Below, piece by piece: positions 1 to 10,155 of a stretch of 64,000 nt of DNA. The notes beneath the pieces are model-generated. The model ran no database searches, was not told where the DNA came from, and saw only the letters and a program-made list of their open reading frames with translations. Position numbers and translations under genes: made by a program. Source of the stretch: Emiliania huxleyi CCMP1516 (lineage: Eukaryota > Haptophyta > Isochrysidales > Noelaerhabdaceae); NCBI RefSeq assembly GCF_000372725.1, contig NW_005198391.1:54944-118943 (forward strand). Reading direction: 5' to 3'. The stretch's first letter is position 1; the number at the start of each line of letters is the position of its first letter.

Positions 1-554
1 ACGACGGTGCTCATGACGCCGAGCGCGATCACGGCTTGGTCTGGGGCCACCGGCACCGCCATTGTGGCCGCGAGCCTGGCCCGAACGCGTGTTTCATCGG
101 AGCGGGGGGTCCCAAGCGGTGATGTCAGTGAGGAATGTGTCTGTGGTCGTGCTAGTGTCTGGTGTCTACTACTCGCATAATGTGGATAAACGAAAAAAGT
201 AGCGCAGAATTTTCGGGGTTTCAGGCATCCCCAAGGGAGCCTCTGCGGTGCCACATAAGCAGCTTAGTGATTGTCGAGACTTTAAAGGATTCGTTTGAAC
301 AAACGCAAACAAGACAAACGGTACTATGGTCACCAGTAAACGAAAATTCGACTTTGAGGGATCATATCTCAAAAGGCTGGGTGAGAGCATAGCATTATTG
401 TTGGAGTAATCGAGATCTCTGCGAGAGAGTAGTAGATCGCAGACAGTAGATCGCAGACCAGGAGTGGAGATCCTAGCCGATTCTACCACACAGTCGGGCT
501 TGGTTGAAGATGAAAGATTGAGATCACAGATTGTGGATCGTGTTGGCAGTTGCC
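1..554. other. No gene recognised (left edge)
   Basis: Open frames here are short, lack family features and run antisense to one another. The last 100 bases hold short repeats such as CAGTAGATCGCAGA that lead into the neighbouring minisatellite. I see nothing else that can be supported. Confidence 0.5.
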
Positions 555-955
555 AGGGTCAAAGGTGGAGATTGGAGATGGAGAACACAGATCGTAGATC
601 CTCGCGCCGGGCATCCACCACTGGGGCGGAGATTGGAGATCGAGATTGGAGATTGGAGATCGCAGCTGGCGGCGGCAGGGGTCAAATGGGAGATTGGAGA
701 TCGGAGATCGGAGATGTGCGGTGTGAATGAATCAATAGCGCATCTCCTTGAAGGTTCGAGCCCCCCCCCTCCCACGGCCCCCCGAATCGAGATTGGAGAT
801 TGGAGATTGGAGATGGAGATCGGAGATCTAAACTGGATCCGGCAAAATATGACGCTGGAGATTGGAGATTGGAGATAGAGATTGGAGATCTGACTGGATC
901 CGGCCTAAGATGTGTCGACGCTGGAGATTGGAGATTGGAGATTGGAGATTGGTGA
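555..955. repeat. GGAGATT/GGAGATC minisatellite
   Basis: The stretch is built from imperfect units of GGAGATTGGAGAT with variants GGAGATCGGAGAT and GGAGATGGAGAT, densest at about 780-950. The longer unit GGATCCGGC occurs twice. Inverted remnants of the same motif (ATCTCCAATCTCC) lie at about 1695-1735. Open frames through it are repeat artefacts. Confidence 0.85.
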
Positions 956-960
956 TCACA

Positions 961-2597
961 GAGGCCGCTGTGATGATCTTTTTGTTTTTTAAAGGTTACT
1001 GGTGCGCGGACGGCCCGGGGGAGCCTGCGGCGCCATTTTAATCTGCGCTCCTCTTTATGGCCTGCGGCGCCTGGCTTGAGCTAGGAAGTGTAAACGAGTC
1101 CGCCAGGGCGGTATGCAAACACGGAGCGCGCTGCGCGCGCGGTCTATGTACGCCGAGCTGGGGGCGTTATCGTGTGGTTCGCGCTGCCATCAACAAATAA
1201 TTTTGTGTGAGGGAGAGGAGGGGGGGGGGGGGGAGGGAGGGGGGGGGAAGAGGGAGGGGGGGGGGAAGGACCTTTTGGCGGAAGATGTGCTTCGAGCGAG
1301 CGAGAAAGACGAAGGCCTATCAGGCGGATTTGAGTGCATGTTGTACATGTGACAAGGGGGCAACGCGTGCAGGCCGAGAGGGCGGCTCGACACGCCTGCT
1401 CCGCGGCCTCCGTGTTGGTGCTCGGAACGAAATGTAGGTCCTCCTTGGTGTGCGCGAGATGCTTGTACAACCCGTCAAGGCCTCCCTCCGTGCCGACCCG
1501 GCGGGCAGCCGCTCATGGACGCGACGGGCACGCTCAGGCACGCCAGGTGGGAAGTGGTGCATGCCGCTCAGGAGCGCCACGAGCTCCTCCTCGGTCTTTA
1601 GAGGATACAGGTTCGCGGCGAACTCGGTCATGCCAGAGACTAACGAGGTGAGCTCCATCGCGGCGCGCTCATAACAAGGAGGCGCGTTCTCCGATCTTCA
1701 TCTCCGATCTCCAATCTCCAATCTCGTGGGGGAGGCGTGTCAGGGGGGGATCGATGTCCGTCCAAGGGGATGCTCTTTTCCTTTCACACCTTCAAGCGGA
1801 TCTCCACCCTCTTTTCGCGCCATTTTGCAATCTCCAGTCGGCCACACGATTCTCGAGGCGCCTTTGGCGCGAAGTCAACATCTCCGTCTCCGGCCTGAGA
1901 TCTCGAGGTGCCGATGGCGGCAGCTCAAGATCTCTATCTTCAGTTAAAGATCTCTGAGTTTTGTGAGAGATGCTGTGTGTGGAAGATCCTCTGATCGGCA
2001 TCTACGATCTCCACTCAACAAATCTACTGGTGTCCCGCAGAGATCTCGATGTATGCTTGAAAACGATGATCGCCGAGGGGCGCTATCTGTATCTCGCCTA
2101 TCTGCATATCGGAAGGACAAGGATCAAGGTGGGGGGACTCTGTCCTTAAGGTTAAGGTTGCTCCCGGCCCAGCCTACTCAGTGACCGTCTAAGGGGGGGG
2201 GGGCTAAATGGCCTGCAATATCCTTTCTTTTGTGCCTAGCTTGTAGAGCACCTCAAAAAAGTACTATGTCTATGATCTATGTCTTGCTTTCTTTTCTTAT
2301 TGTCTTGCAGTGAATTTTTTTTCGATGACATGAGGTGGGGGTCCGTGGTGAGCACATTCCCAGATTCTCCAGGTCCCCCCTCGAAAATCGCCCCTTTTAA
2401 TTCACTGCGGCCCGGCTTTGCTCGGATTACTTTTCACTCGAAGACATAGTAGTTTTTTGGTGTTACGGTGCCTACAACAAATATCCTGGAGCTGATCACA
2501 GGGTTCACGGCGGTCATTGTCCTTCCAGCTAAAAGAAAAGAAAGAAATCGTCGAACCGCCATCGAGTGCGGTCATCAGCGCCGTTTCGAGCCCAACA
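961..2597. other. Intergenic stretch with a possible decayed gene
   Basis: Mostly non-coding DNA with a poly-G/GGA tract at about 1210-1266. On the minus strand a frame begins at an ATG at 1658 and reads MELTSLVSGMTEFAANL and onward for about 60 sensible residues. It then continues better in another frame (LYKHLAHTKEDLHFVPS, around 1470-1420). That pattern suggests a decayed or mis-sequenced gene. I do not recognise the family. From 1750 to 2590 I see only AT-richer spacer. Confidence 0.25.
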
Positions 2598-2699
2598 ATG
2601 CTCGTCGACACGCTCACGCGCTGCATCTCTCCCATCTCCCCCTCACGCTGCTTCAAGTCGCCGGAGAAGCAGCGTGCCCCATCCCAGCAGCGTAAGCAA

Positions 2700-3374
2700 A
2701 TGCCGAAGCTGCTCCTGGTTGCGTTTGAGGGCTTCGAGCTGCTTGACGCCTTCGGGCCGCTCGAGCTGCTGCTGCTCGCAGGGTACTCCGTCACCATCGC
2801 AGCGCCGACAAACGGCGTCGTCCGTGGAGGCGTCGTCGGGAGCGAAGCATGCAAGAGCGAAGCGGCTAAACTCGAAGTTCGCTCATGCGTGCCCGTTGTC
2901 GCCTCACATTCCCTGGTCGAGGCGCTCTCCCAGAAGTGGGATCTGCTGCTTGTGCCCGGCGGCCAGGGCACGCGTGCCCTCGTTGGCGACGAGCCCTTCC
3001 TCGCTACTCTCGCGCTCCTGTGTGACGCCTCGGCCGCCGTCGCCTCTGTCTGCACCGGCTCTGCGCTGCTCGCTGCGGCCGGCGTGCTCGATGGCAGGAA
3101 GGCGACCACAAATAAGCGGGGCTGGGCGTGGGTGACGGAGAGCAGCAAGCGTGCGGCGACGGTCGAATGGACGCCCCGGGCGCGCTGGGTGGCGGACCGG
3201 ACCGGCGGCAAGCTTTGTGCGACATCCAGCGGCGTGGCGGCGGGCCTGGACATGGCCGTCTGGCTTGCCTCGGACTTGCTGGGCGCTGGTGTCGGCGAGG
3301 CGGCGGCCAAGCGCGCCGAGTACGTCCCCTCGACCGATCCGGCCGACGACCCATTTGCTGCGCTCGTCAAGTGA
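2700..3374 (+). CDS. DJ-1/PfpI family protein (isonitrile hydratase-like)
   Basis: A 224-residue single-exon protein of the DJ-1/PfpI (class I glutamine amidotransferase-like) superfamily. The N-terminus has the beta-strand and acidic residue typical of the fold (LLLVAFEGFELLDAFGPLE, residues 4-22). The nucleophile elbow reads SVCTGSALLAAAG with the candidate catalytic Cys at 118. VPGGQGTRAL lies at 85-94. The CTGSxLLAAAGxLDGR pattern is closest to the isonitrile hydratase/ThiJ-like branch rather than to human DJ-1, so an enzyme is likely but its substrate is unknown. I chose the ATG that starts directly at the fold. An in-frame ATG at 2598 would add 34 residues, which could be a targeting leader. 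It is isolated, with no linked partner gene. Confidence 0.85.
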   Translation: MPKLLLVAFEGFELLDAFGPLELLLLAGYSVTIAAPTNGVVRGGVVGSEACKSEAAKLEVRSCVPVVASHSLVEALSQKWDLLLVPGGQGTRALVGDEPFLATLALLCDASAAVASVCTGSALLAAAGVLDGRKATTNKRGWAWVTESSKRAATVEWTPRARWVADRTGGKLCATSSGVAAGLDMAVWLASDLLGAGVGEAAAKRAEYVPSTDPADDPFAALVK

Positions 3375-3865
3375 GGAGTCGGGGCAGACGCCGCACCAGA
3401 TCCCGGAAGGGCGGAAAGCGCCGCTTTGGTCTCGCTCGTCCTGTGTGCGAATCAATCGGACGTGCTTGCCGAAGCGCGCTCCAGTGCCCGACTGCTGATA
3501 TGGTGATTTGCTGGCGACACGCGCCGCTTGTGGGGTGATAAGTGAGGCGTCGTAATCGTGTCAAAATGTCGTCGATAAATGCCTGGTGCTCGAGGCCCGG
3601 TGTGGGCGTGTGGCGCGGTGTGTGTGTGGTTGTGTGTTGTCGATATGGATAACGACGCGAGATCGCGTGTTGGGTTATTTGTACTCGGACGCCGCTGCTC
3701 AGTCGCTCTCTCTTAGTCTCTTTTCGCGGACGGTGTCGCGTGTCGCGGTCCGCCCGGTCTCTCGCGGTCTCGCCGTCCCGCGGCGTGACGGCGCGTGATA
3801 CGCTTGTGTGTGTTTGCGGGGGGGGGGGGACCGCCGTGTACGGATCGCCAGGGTGTGATATTCCG
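3375..3865. other. 3' flank, no gene recognised
   Basis: GC-rich spacer after the DJ-1-like gene. Nothing codes convincingly. A short poly-G run lies at about 3821-3829, just before the dispersed repeat R1. Confidence 0.4.
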
Positions 3866-4223
3866 GCACCAACTTGATTCGTAGATCGGCGTCTCACGGC
3901 CGGGCCGCGGGACGGGGAGGGACGGGGGGTCGATCCGTAAATCCGTAATTCCGTAAATTTGTAACGAAAAGCGACGAGGGAGTCCCCCACCACACCCATC
4001 CACCAGGCAGATAGAGACACAGCACGCTGAGAAGCCGGAGGCTGGCCTCTCCAACGCTCGCGCAACGCTGTCTGCACGCGCAGCAGCTCTGGGGTCCGGG
4101 CGGCCCAGGCCACACGGTGGGCGGGTCAACGACCGTACGACTGCAGTACGACTGTAAAGCTGCGTACGTGTTTCTTAACACTATATTCGTGCTTGCCGTA
4201 TGCCGAGCCGCGCCTCTGCGAGT
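3866..4223 (+). repeat. Dispersed repeat R1, copy 1
   Basis: About 350 bp that recurs in the same orientation at 56794-57141. Shared blocks include GCCAACTTGATTC, GCGTCTCACGGCCGGG, CCGTAAATTTGTAA, GAGAAGCCGGAGGCTGGCCT and GCGCCTCTGCGAGTG. It holds no long open frame, so a SINE- or MITE-like element is plausible, but I found no convincing terminal repeats. Confidence 0.75.
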
Positions 4224-4258
4224 GCGACTATCAACCCCTCACACACGCGTGGGGGGGG

Positions 4259-6290
4259 CGCAGAGCGAGGACCGAGGTACAACCACATCAAACGTCCGCC
4301 GGCTCGACGACACGCTACGTCCCCAAGCGCTCTTCTCTCTCTACGAGCGCTGCGCTGCCTCCGCCGCCGTCCTGGCTGCAGCCGCCCTGGCCCTCGAAGC
4401 GGTCGCAGCGGCACGCCTCGCGTCTGCAGCGGCCGCCGCCTCCTCGAGCGCCGCCTCGCTCCCCTCCAGTGCCGCCTTGGCCTCCTCCAGCGCCGCCTTG
4501 GCCTCTGCATGCGCCGCCCTGGCCTCCGCCCTCGCCACCTCGGCATCCGCCAGCGCCGCCTCGGCCGCCGCCTCTTCCTCCTCGTCCGCCTCCGCCTCCT
4601 CCTCCGCCTCGTCCGCCTCAGCGTCCAAGCGCACAGCCTCGGCCACCTCTGCCGACGCCGCCGCCTGGCTCTCCGCCGTGATGCCGAGCCGGATCCGCTC
4701 CTCGTGACACTGCTCGAGAAGCCTGATAATTCTCTCCTCCTCGGCCTTCTTTGCGGCCTCGGCTGCGTCTGCCTCCGACGGCGCCTCGGCACCCTCCTCT
4801 GTCTCCTGCGACGGCCCAGCCCCGCCTGTCCCTCCGCCCTTCTTCTTCTTCTTGCCCTTCTTGCCCTTGGCGCGCTTCTCCGCCTCGACCTCCGCCAGCA
4901 GCTCCTCGGCGTGCCGCGCCGCCTCCTTCTCCTTCGCTGCCCTCTCCGCCGCCCTCTCCGCCGCCTCCGCAGCCCACGCCGCCTCCTTCGCCGCCTTCTC
5001 GGCCGCCGCCTTGGCCGCCTCATGCTCCCCGAAGGCGCGCACGCACTCGGTTTGGCCCTTCTCCTTGGCCCATTGCAGCGCGGTATTGCCCTCCTGAGAG
5101 CGCAGCGTCATGTCAGCGCCCGCCCGCAGCAGCTGACGCACCACGGCGGGGCGGCCGTTGACGGCGGCGAACATCAGAGCGGTGTCCCCGTCGTTGTTCT
5201 GCAGGTCGATCTCCGCGCCATGCCGGATCAGCATGTCGACAATCCGCTCGTGACCTTTGTAGGCGGCGTTCATCAGCGCAGTGCCGCCGGTCGTGCGGCT
5301 TCTCTGGTTTATCTTAGCGCCGTGCCGCAATGCCAGCTCGACCAGCTTCTCGTAGCCGTTCACGGCGGCGAGGCTCAACGCGGTGCCGCCGTCGCTCTTC
5401 TGCAACGAGACGTCCGCGCCGACGTCCGCGCCGCGCCGCAGAAGCGCCTCAGCCAGCCCCGCGTGGCCATTGGCCATTGCGAGCATCAGCAGCGTCATGC
5501 CGATCGAAAACGAACCGCCATCAAAGGTGTACTCGAAGGTCGCGTCGACCCGCCCGCCGCCGTCGAGCCACGCCAGCGCCGTCGTCGTTTCTCCTCTCTT
5601 AGCCGCAAGCACGACCTCCTCTGGCACCGTCTCGCCGCCAACAACGGGCTCCATTTGGCGACGGCGCCTCACAAAGAAGAAAAAACCCTCGGGCTACGGT
5701 GTGCCTCGCCTGCTTCGCCGTCTCGTCCACCCGCAGCCGCTCCCGCCGCTCCCTCTGGCCCTCCCTCGCCGCCGGAAGGGCGCAGTTCGGGCCGCTCTCC
5801 TCCACGCCGGCCAGCACATCCGCGGCGCTCACCACCTCGGACGTCCGTCGCCTCCTCCGCCGCCGGCTCGGTCGAGCCGCCCGCCGCCTCGCGTAGTCGG
5901 CGCTGCCGCTCGCGCTCGTGGTGTGCTGCTCGGCGCTGGACGCCGCCACCCTCGCACACACGCCGCCTGCGGTGCCATCTCGCCGCAGGCGAAGGGAAGG
6001 CCGACCCCAAATTTACACAAACTCCGAGCTGGAAGTCGTTCGGAAGTCCCTTCGAACGCGCGAAAGCGCCGGCTTTCGAAACCCGGCGCCCGCCCTCTCT
6101 GTGGCCGCGTCCTCCCCTGTCCGATCTTCTGGTTCCACTATTTTTTACATACATAAAAAACGAACGCGCGGGGTAATTCCTAATTCGTAATTGTAATTCG
6201 TGTAATCGAGACACACGGTTTTCGTCACACAATGTCATTGAGTCACAACTCGCATCTCGCGTTCTCGCTTTTTTGCTCTGGGTGTAAATG
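4259..6290. repeat. Segmental duplication, copy 1 (ANK1 locus)
   Basis: This block, which includes ANK1 and its upstream flank, is strongly similar in the same orientation to 35424-38125. Similarity extends through the 3' flank (CGCAGAGCGAGGACCGAGGT), the coding region, the 5' flank (CGAAAGC and CGGCTTTCGAAACCCGGCGC) and the TTTTTTGCTCT region upstream. The second copy carries an extra ankyrin block. Similarity breaks near 6290, so the small membrane-protein gene next to ANK3 has no counterpart here. Confidence 0.85.
4341..5654 (-). CDS. ANK1: ankyrin-repeat protein with Ala/Glu-rich coiled-coil tail
   Basis: A 437-residue single-exon protein. Residues about 5-180 hold one ankyrin block: a PEEVVLAAKRGETTTALAWL opening helix pair and five repeats with the usual GxTALxxAxxxGHxxxVxxLLxxGAD pattern. 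A long tail follows, rich in Ala, Glu and Lys, predicted as coiled coil. It carries a basic cluster KGKKGKKKKKGGG that could act as a nuclear signal, and a conserved RIIRLLEQCHEERIRLGI segment. Ankyrin repeats bind partner proteins; no enzyme domain is visible. The start is the ATG giving MEPVVGG, which is also conserved in ANK3. The upstream codons that keep the frame open are not ATG. Confidence 0.85.
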   Translation of the reverse strand: MEPVVGGETVPEEVVLAAKRGETTTALAWLDGGGRVDATFEYTFDGGSFSIGMTLLMLAMANGHAGLAEALLRRGADVGADVSLQKSDGGTALSLAAVNGYEKLVELALRHGAKINQRSRTTGGTALMNAAYKGHERIVDMLIRHGAEIDLQNNDGDTALMFAAVNGRPAVVRQLLRAGADMTLRSQEGNTALQWAKEKGQTECVRAFGEHEAAKAAAEKAAKEAAWAAEAAERAAERAAKEKEAARHAEELLAEVEAEKRAKGKKGKKKKKGGGTGGAGPSQETEEGAEAPSEADAAEAAKKAEEERIIRLLEQCHEERIRLGITAESQAAASAEVAEAVRLDAEADEAEEEAEADEEEEAAAEAALADAEVARAEARAAHAEAKAALEEAKAALEGSEAALEEAAAAADARRAAATASRARAAAARTAAEAAQRS

Positions 6291-7361
6291 CTCTGGGCCG
6301 GCGCGGGGGCCCCCGGCCCACACCGTGCGCCGCGCAGCAGTGCGGAAACGGGGCTGGGCTCCGGCTCTATGAGTCTCTATGAGCACCGACTTCCCGATTA
6401 AGCTAGGTTAATCAGAGGGCAGATTTGGAGATATCTCGAGGAGTACATACAGATAGACCCTCCAACCATCAGAAAACTCCGACCTGATCGGTCGTACTGA
6501 CCGCCGACAGATCACTGCAGACAGCAGACAGGCCGACGTCTACACGCGGCCGGCCGGGCGAGAGGCTTGACACGATCCGACCCTGCGACCCTGACGCTGC
6601 TGCTCTAGCTATCAGCCATGCACTGCTGACTGCTGCCACAATGTGCGACCTGTGCTGGCCCACTTGGCGGCCTTCCCGGTCAGTGGTGAGGCGCAGTTCA
6701 GAGCTGTCGATGGCGCGACGCCGCACTGGTCCCACATTGGTGACACGAGACCACCAAGTTTGCCGGTCCAAGAGAGAGGCACCGGCGCTGTCCTGAGAAG
6801 GTGCATGGTCCCTCTTGACTGCCCATGCGCGCGAGGCTGTGTAGGCATAGCCTCGAGAGTGCCAGCAGCCCATCCGAGGTGACGCGCATTGCGCCAGAAG
6901 CGTGCACGCAGCTGGAAGGACACCTTCCTACTGGCCGTACGATCAGGTCGTCACTGAATGCTTAATACTAAGGCCGCGAGCTATGCAGGTGATCAATTGT
7001 GCATCATGGCACGGTCAGCTGCGCCGACAGGCTGTCGCAAGGCGTGATAGCATGGCCGCAAGTACGCCGAATTCCCGCCATGAAAACAAGTAAAAAATCG
7101 CGAAAAAAAACTCCAAAAAATCGGCGCCTGCGGCGGGCCATGGGACCCCATCTCCCCCCCGCATGGACACCCTCTGGGCCCCCCGCGGGCGCCGGCCCAG
7201 AGTGTAAATGTAATATTTGTCCTCAGTTGTTCGTTGAGGTCACAGAGGGACGCGCTGACCCCCCCGCGGCGGCGGGTCGCACCGCACACATCTACTCGTA
7301 CACACGCGGTGCGGCGCCCGGCGGCGGGCGCTGTTTTCTCGCTCCCGTGCCGCGGGGTCCG
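6291..7361. other. Intergenic, no gene recognised
   Basis: A low-coding stretch. Minus-strand frames at about 6470-6920 are interrupted and give no recognisable domain. They could be remnants of a mobile element, but I cannot name one. The rest is spacer up to the 3' end of the DEG protease. Confidence 0.35.
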
Positions 7362-9999
7362 TCACAGTCTGGGCTGTCCGGACTGCGCGTCAGTCTCAGA
7401 CTGACCGCACAAGTCCGGGGATGCGGCGGCGGGGATGCGGTACGTCTCCAGGATCGCCTTCGCTTCCTGCTCGGCGGTCGACGTGTCGATGGCGATGACG
7501 GCGGGTCCGCCCACGCACTGCACCTCGAAGGCGAGGTGGTCGCACTCGGCCTGCAGCCGCTGCACGAGCGCGTGCATCTGCCTCAAGTTGAGGACGCGCT
7601 CGCCGTTGACGGAGAGCACCCGACGGTCGGCGAGCGTGAGGTACCCCGCCGTCTGCGGGCTGGGGAGCACGCGCGAAAGCAGCACTGGCTGCTCGGCCGC
7701 CTCGCTCTGCGCGCCAGACAGCACGAGCTGCACGAGCTCGTGCGGCGCGTCCTGCTGCCAGTCGTCCCCCCACTCGTGCAGGTACCTGCGGGTCGCGGAG
7801 ATGTCGCGGAGATGTCGCGGAGATGTCTCGGAGATGTCGCGGAGATGTCGCGGAGATGTCGCGGAGGCGTCGCGGCGGAGAGCACCGGCCGGCGAACAGA
7901 CGCTTTTGCTCGGAGGAGCGGCGGGGCAGCCGGCAAGGGGATGGGTGGTCCGGGGAGGCTCACAGAGGGCCCTCCCGCCCGTGCTCGCTGTGCTCTCTAG
8001 CCCGGCGCACGGCTCGGGTAATCTCGGGTAATCTCGGGTAATCTCGAGTAATCTCGGGTAATCTGTGCTCTCTAGCGCGGCGCACGGCTATGGGAGAGAT
8101 GGGGAGATGGCTCTCTAGCGCGGCGCACGGCTCGACGAACGGCACGAAGACGAGGCCGGCGTAGATGAAGTACGGGAGGGGCTCGTCGTAGGCGGTCGGC
8201 GGGATGAGCCGCTGCAGCGGCCGCACGGGAACCTCGAGCTCGAGCTCCTATCGGAGATATGGGGAGATATGGGGAGATATGGGAACCTCGAGCTCGAGCT
8301 CCTGCTCATTAAATATACTAGAATTAAATAATACATATAATTAACCTCGAGCTCGAGCTCCTGCTCATTAAATATACTAGAATTAAATAATACATATAAT
8401 TAACCTCGAGCTCGAGCTCCTGCTCATTAAATATACTAGAATTAAATAATACATATAATTAACCTCGAGCTCGAGCTCCTGCGAGGCGGTGGTGGTTGGT
8501 GGTGGTGGAGGAGGAGGAGGAGGAGGAGGAGGAGGAGGAGGAGGAGGTGGTGGGGGTGGCGGGGGAGGCGGAGGCGGAGGCAGAGGGAGACGAGCAAGCG
8601 CGGGCGCGTCTCGCGGGGCGACAAGGTGCGTGTGGCGCGCCTCTCCCGCGCGCAGCACGCGCAGGCCGATGGTCTGGTGCGCAAACTTGAGGTGTATCAG
8701 GTGCGCAAAGGAGAGCCGCTCCTGTCCGCCGAGGGGGGTGTCGGGGCGCGGAGGGAGGGCGCGGGTGCGGGTGGTTGGTTGGTGGGGCGGGTGGTTGGCT
8801 CGAGGAGGCGGGTGGTTGGCTCGAGGAGGCGGGTGGTTGGCTCGAGGAGGCGCTCCTGCCCCCCGATGGCAAAAGAGCCGTCGTTGGCGATGGCGTGCCC
8901 GTCCAGCTCGAGGAGGACGTCGCCTGGCAGTTGATTCGCAGATGAGGAGCAAGTCACGACTGAGAGCCGTCCGGCTCGACGAGGACGTCGCCTGTCCGGA
9001 GGAGCGCCGCGGCGGGCGCGGTGGGCGCGACGCCGCGGATGCGGACGCCGGTGCGCCCCTCCATGCCGAGGTAGGCTCGCAGCTGCGGGTTGTCGAGGGC
9101 CTGACAACAATCACCGTCGTCACACATCGCAGCACAAAGCGGCGAGAAGAGCGTGCGGCTGGTCGAGGGGCCTGCCAGAAGATGCCGAGCGAGGGGAAGC
9201 CGGCGGGGCGGCGCGGGTCGGAGGGGGCGTCGTCGACGAGGTAGTGGGCGATGATGGGCGCGGGGATGACGTACCCGATGTTTTGCGAGTCGAGCTGGTT
9301 CTGGAAGGCGACGCCGATCACGTCACCCTCGGCGTTGAGGGCGGGCCCGCCGCTGTTGCCAGGGTTGATGGCGGCGTCGATCTGCACCGCGAGCAGGTTG
9401 GCGCCCGAGTGGGCGTACCGCTGGATCTCGATGCGCGAGACGACGCCCTGCGTGACCGAGACGCCCTCGCCCCCCTCCGGGTACCCCACCACCGAAACCT
9501 CGTCCTGCAGCGACGGCATCGGACCAAACTCGAGCGGCTCGACGCCCTCCCAAAAGGCGTCGTCCGACACGGTGAGAGTGGCGAGGTCGCACTCGTGCGC
9601 GATGCGCGCCACCTGCGCCACGTGCTTCTGCGAGTCGCCCGCCTTACGCACCTCCACGTACGTCGCATCGGCCACACAGTGGGCGTTTGTCAGGATGACG
9701 AGTTGGCCGTCGTGCTGCTGCCGCATCGTGAAGCCGGAGCCGGTGCTCTCCTCCTGCGGCTTGTTGCTCCACGGCATGGCAACGTTGACGGAGCAGTGCA
9801 CCGAGTACACCTTGACCACCGGCTCTGCCGTCGACGCGGACGCCTCGAGCGGCGCCAGCACCGCACGGCCATAGATGTCGACATCCGCGGCGCCGACGGG
9901 CGGCCCGCAGCGGCGGCTGTGCGCGGCCGAGGCTCGTCTCCGGACGGACAAGCTGCGCGGTGACAGGGCGAGGGCGAGGGCGAGCCACGTGTACAACAT
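7362..9999 (-). CDS. DEG/HtrA-type serine protease with two PDZ-like domains, six exons
   Basis: Six exons read 9172-9999, 8992-9100, 8856-8923, 8641-8721, 8129-8247 and 7362-7785, all in phase, giving about 542 residues. An N-terminal hydrophobic leader suggests secretory or organelle entry. The trypsin fold shows the triad His107 (TNAHC), Asp138 (HECDLATL) and Ser216 (NPGNSGGPA). The first PDZ domain follows (ALDNPQLRAYLGMEGRTGV, then RTGDVLLELDGHAIANDG). The conserved region after it, including YFIYAGLVFVPFVEPYL, and a second PDZ-like region match the plant DEG9-type subgroup. Members degrade damaged or regulatory proteins. Introns start GC, GC, GA, GC and GT, and all acceptors are AG|G. 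Two introns are packed with minisatellites. The start is the ATG at 9999; the in-frame GTG before it is not used. It is divergent from RibB. Confidence 0.85.
7786..8128 (-). repeat. DEG intron 5: minisatellites between copies of its own donor site
   Basis: This GT-AG intron holds about six units of GGAGATGTCGC (7796-7868) and five of CTCGGGTAAT (8011-8062). The donor-flanking sequence (CTCTCTAGCGCGGCGCACGG on the plus strand) occurs three times: at about 7994, 8067 and at the true exon edge at 8110-8130. Different simple repeats separate the copies. Confidence 0.8.
8248..8640 (-). repeat. DEG intron 4: 59-bp tandem repeat plus GGA microsatellite
   Basis: A GC-AG intron. Three near-perfect 59-bp units lie at about 8285-8461. 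A (GGA)n tract lies at about 8507-8547. Every unit carries a copy of the acceptor-exon edge (CAGGAGCTCGAGCTCGAGGT on the minus strand), making five copies with the real exon start at 8247. Short ATATGGGGAG units lie at 8254-8283. Confidence 0.85.
8722..8855 (-). repeat. DEG intron 3: GA-AG intron with a 21-bp repeat
   Basis: The intron begins GA and ends AG by phase and by alignment to the PDZ domain. It contains three units of GTGGTTGGCTCGAGGAGGC on the plus strand. The intron start (GAGCGCCTC) resembles the next exon start (GAGCGGCTC). Confidence 0.65.
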
Positions 10000-10155
10000 C
10001 ACGGCGCTAGCGCGGTGCAGCTAGTCGGAAAAGAAAAAAACCCCGCGCATTCTCTCTCGACCGCCGCGGTTTCTTCTTCAGGGTGCCTCGCAAGGGTGCC
10101 GACGACGAGACGGGTCGCGCGAGGTCTGATCACGTTGCCAACCAGCCAAGCGTAC
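10000..10155. promoter_or_regulatory. Bidirectional promoter region, DEG / RibB
   Basis: Only 156 bp separate the two divergent start codons, so both genes must share their upstream region or overlapping 5' leaders. I see no clear TATA box. The call rests on gene arrangement. Confidence 0.5.

Noticed and set aside
740-770. tRNA-like GGTTCGAGCC box
   Set aside because: No matching A box, no acceptor stem, and it sits at the edge of a minisatellite.
4200-6176. A 658-codon plus-strand open frame over ANK1
   Set aside because: It is the antisense shadow of the ankyrin gene: Leu/Arg-rich with no domain, and the minus strand has clear ankyrin repeats. The same holds for the plus frame at 35376-37226 and the minus frame at 16596-18563.
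8285-8461. CRISPR-like array (59-bp units)
   Set aside because: Units are contiguous tandem repeats without unique spacers, in a eukaryotic intron.
9244-9963. Plus-strand frames opposite the DEG protease
   Set aside because: Antisense of exon 1; the minus strand shows the full catalytic triad.
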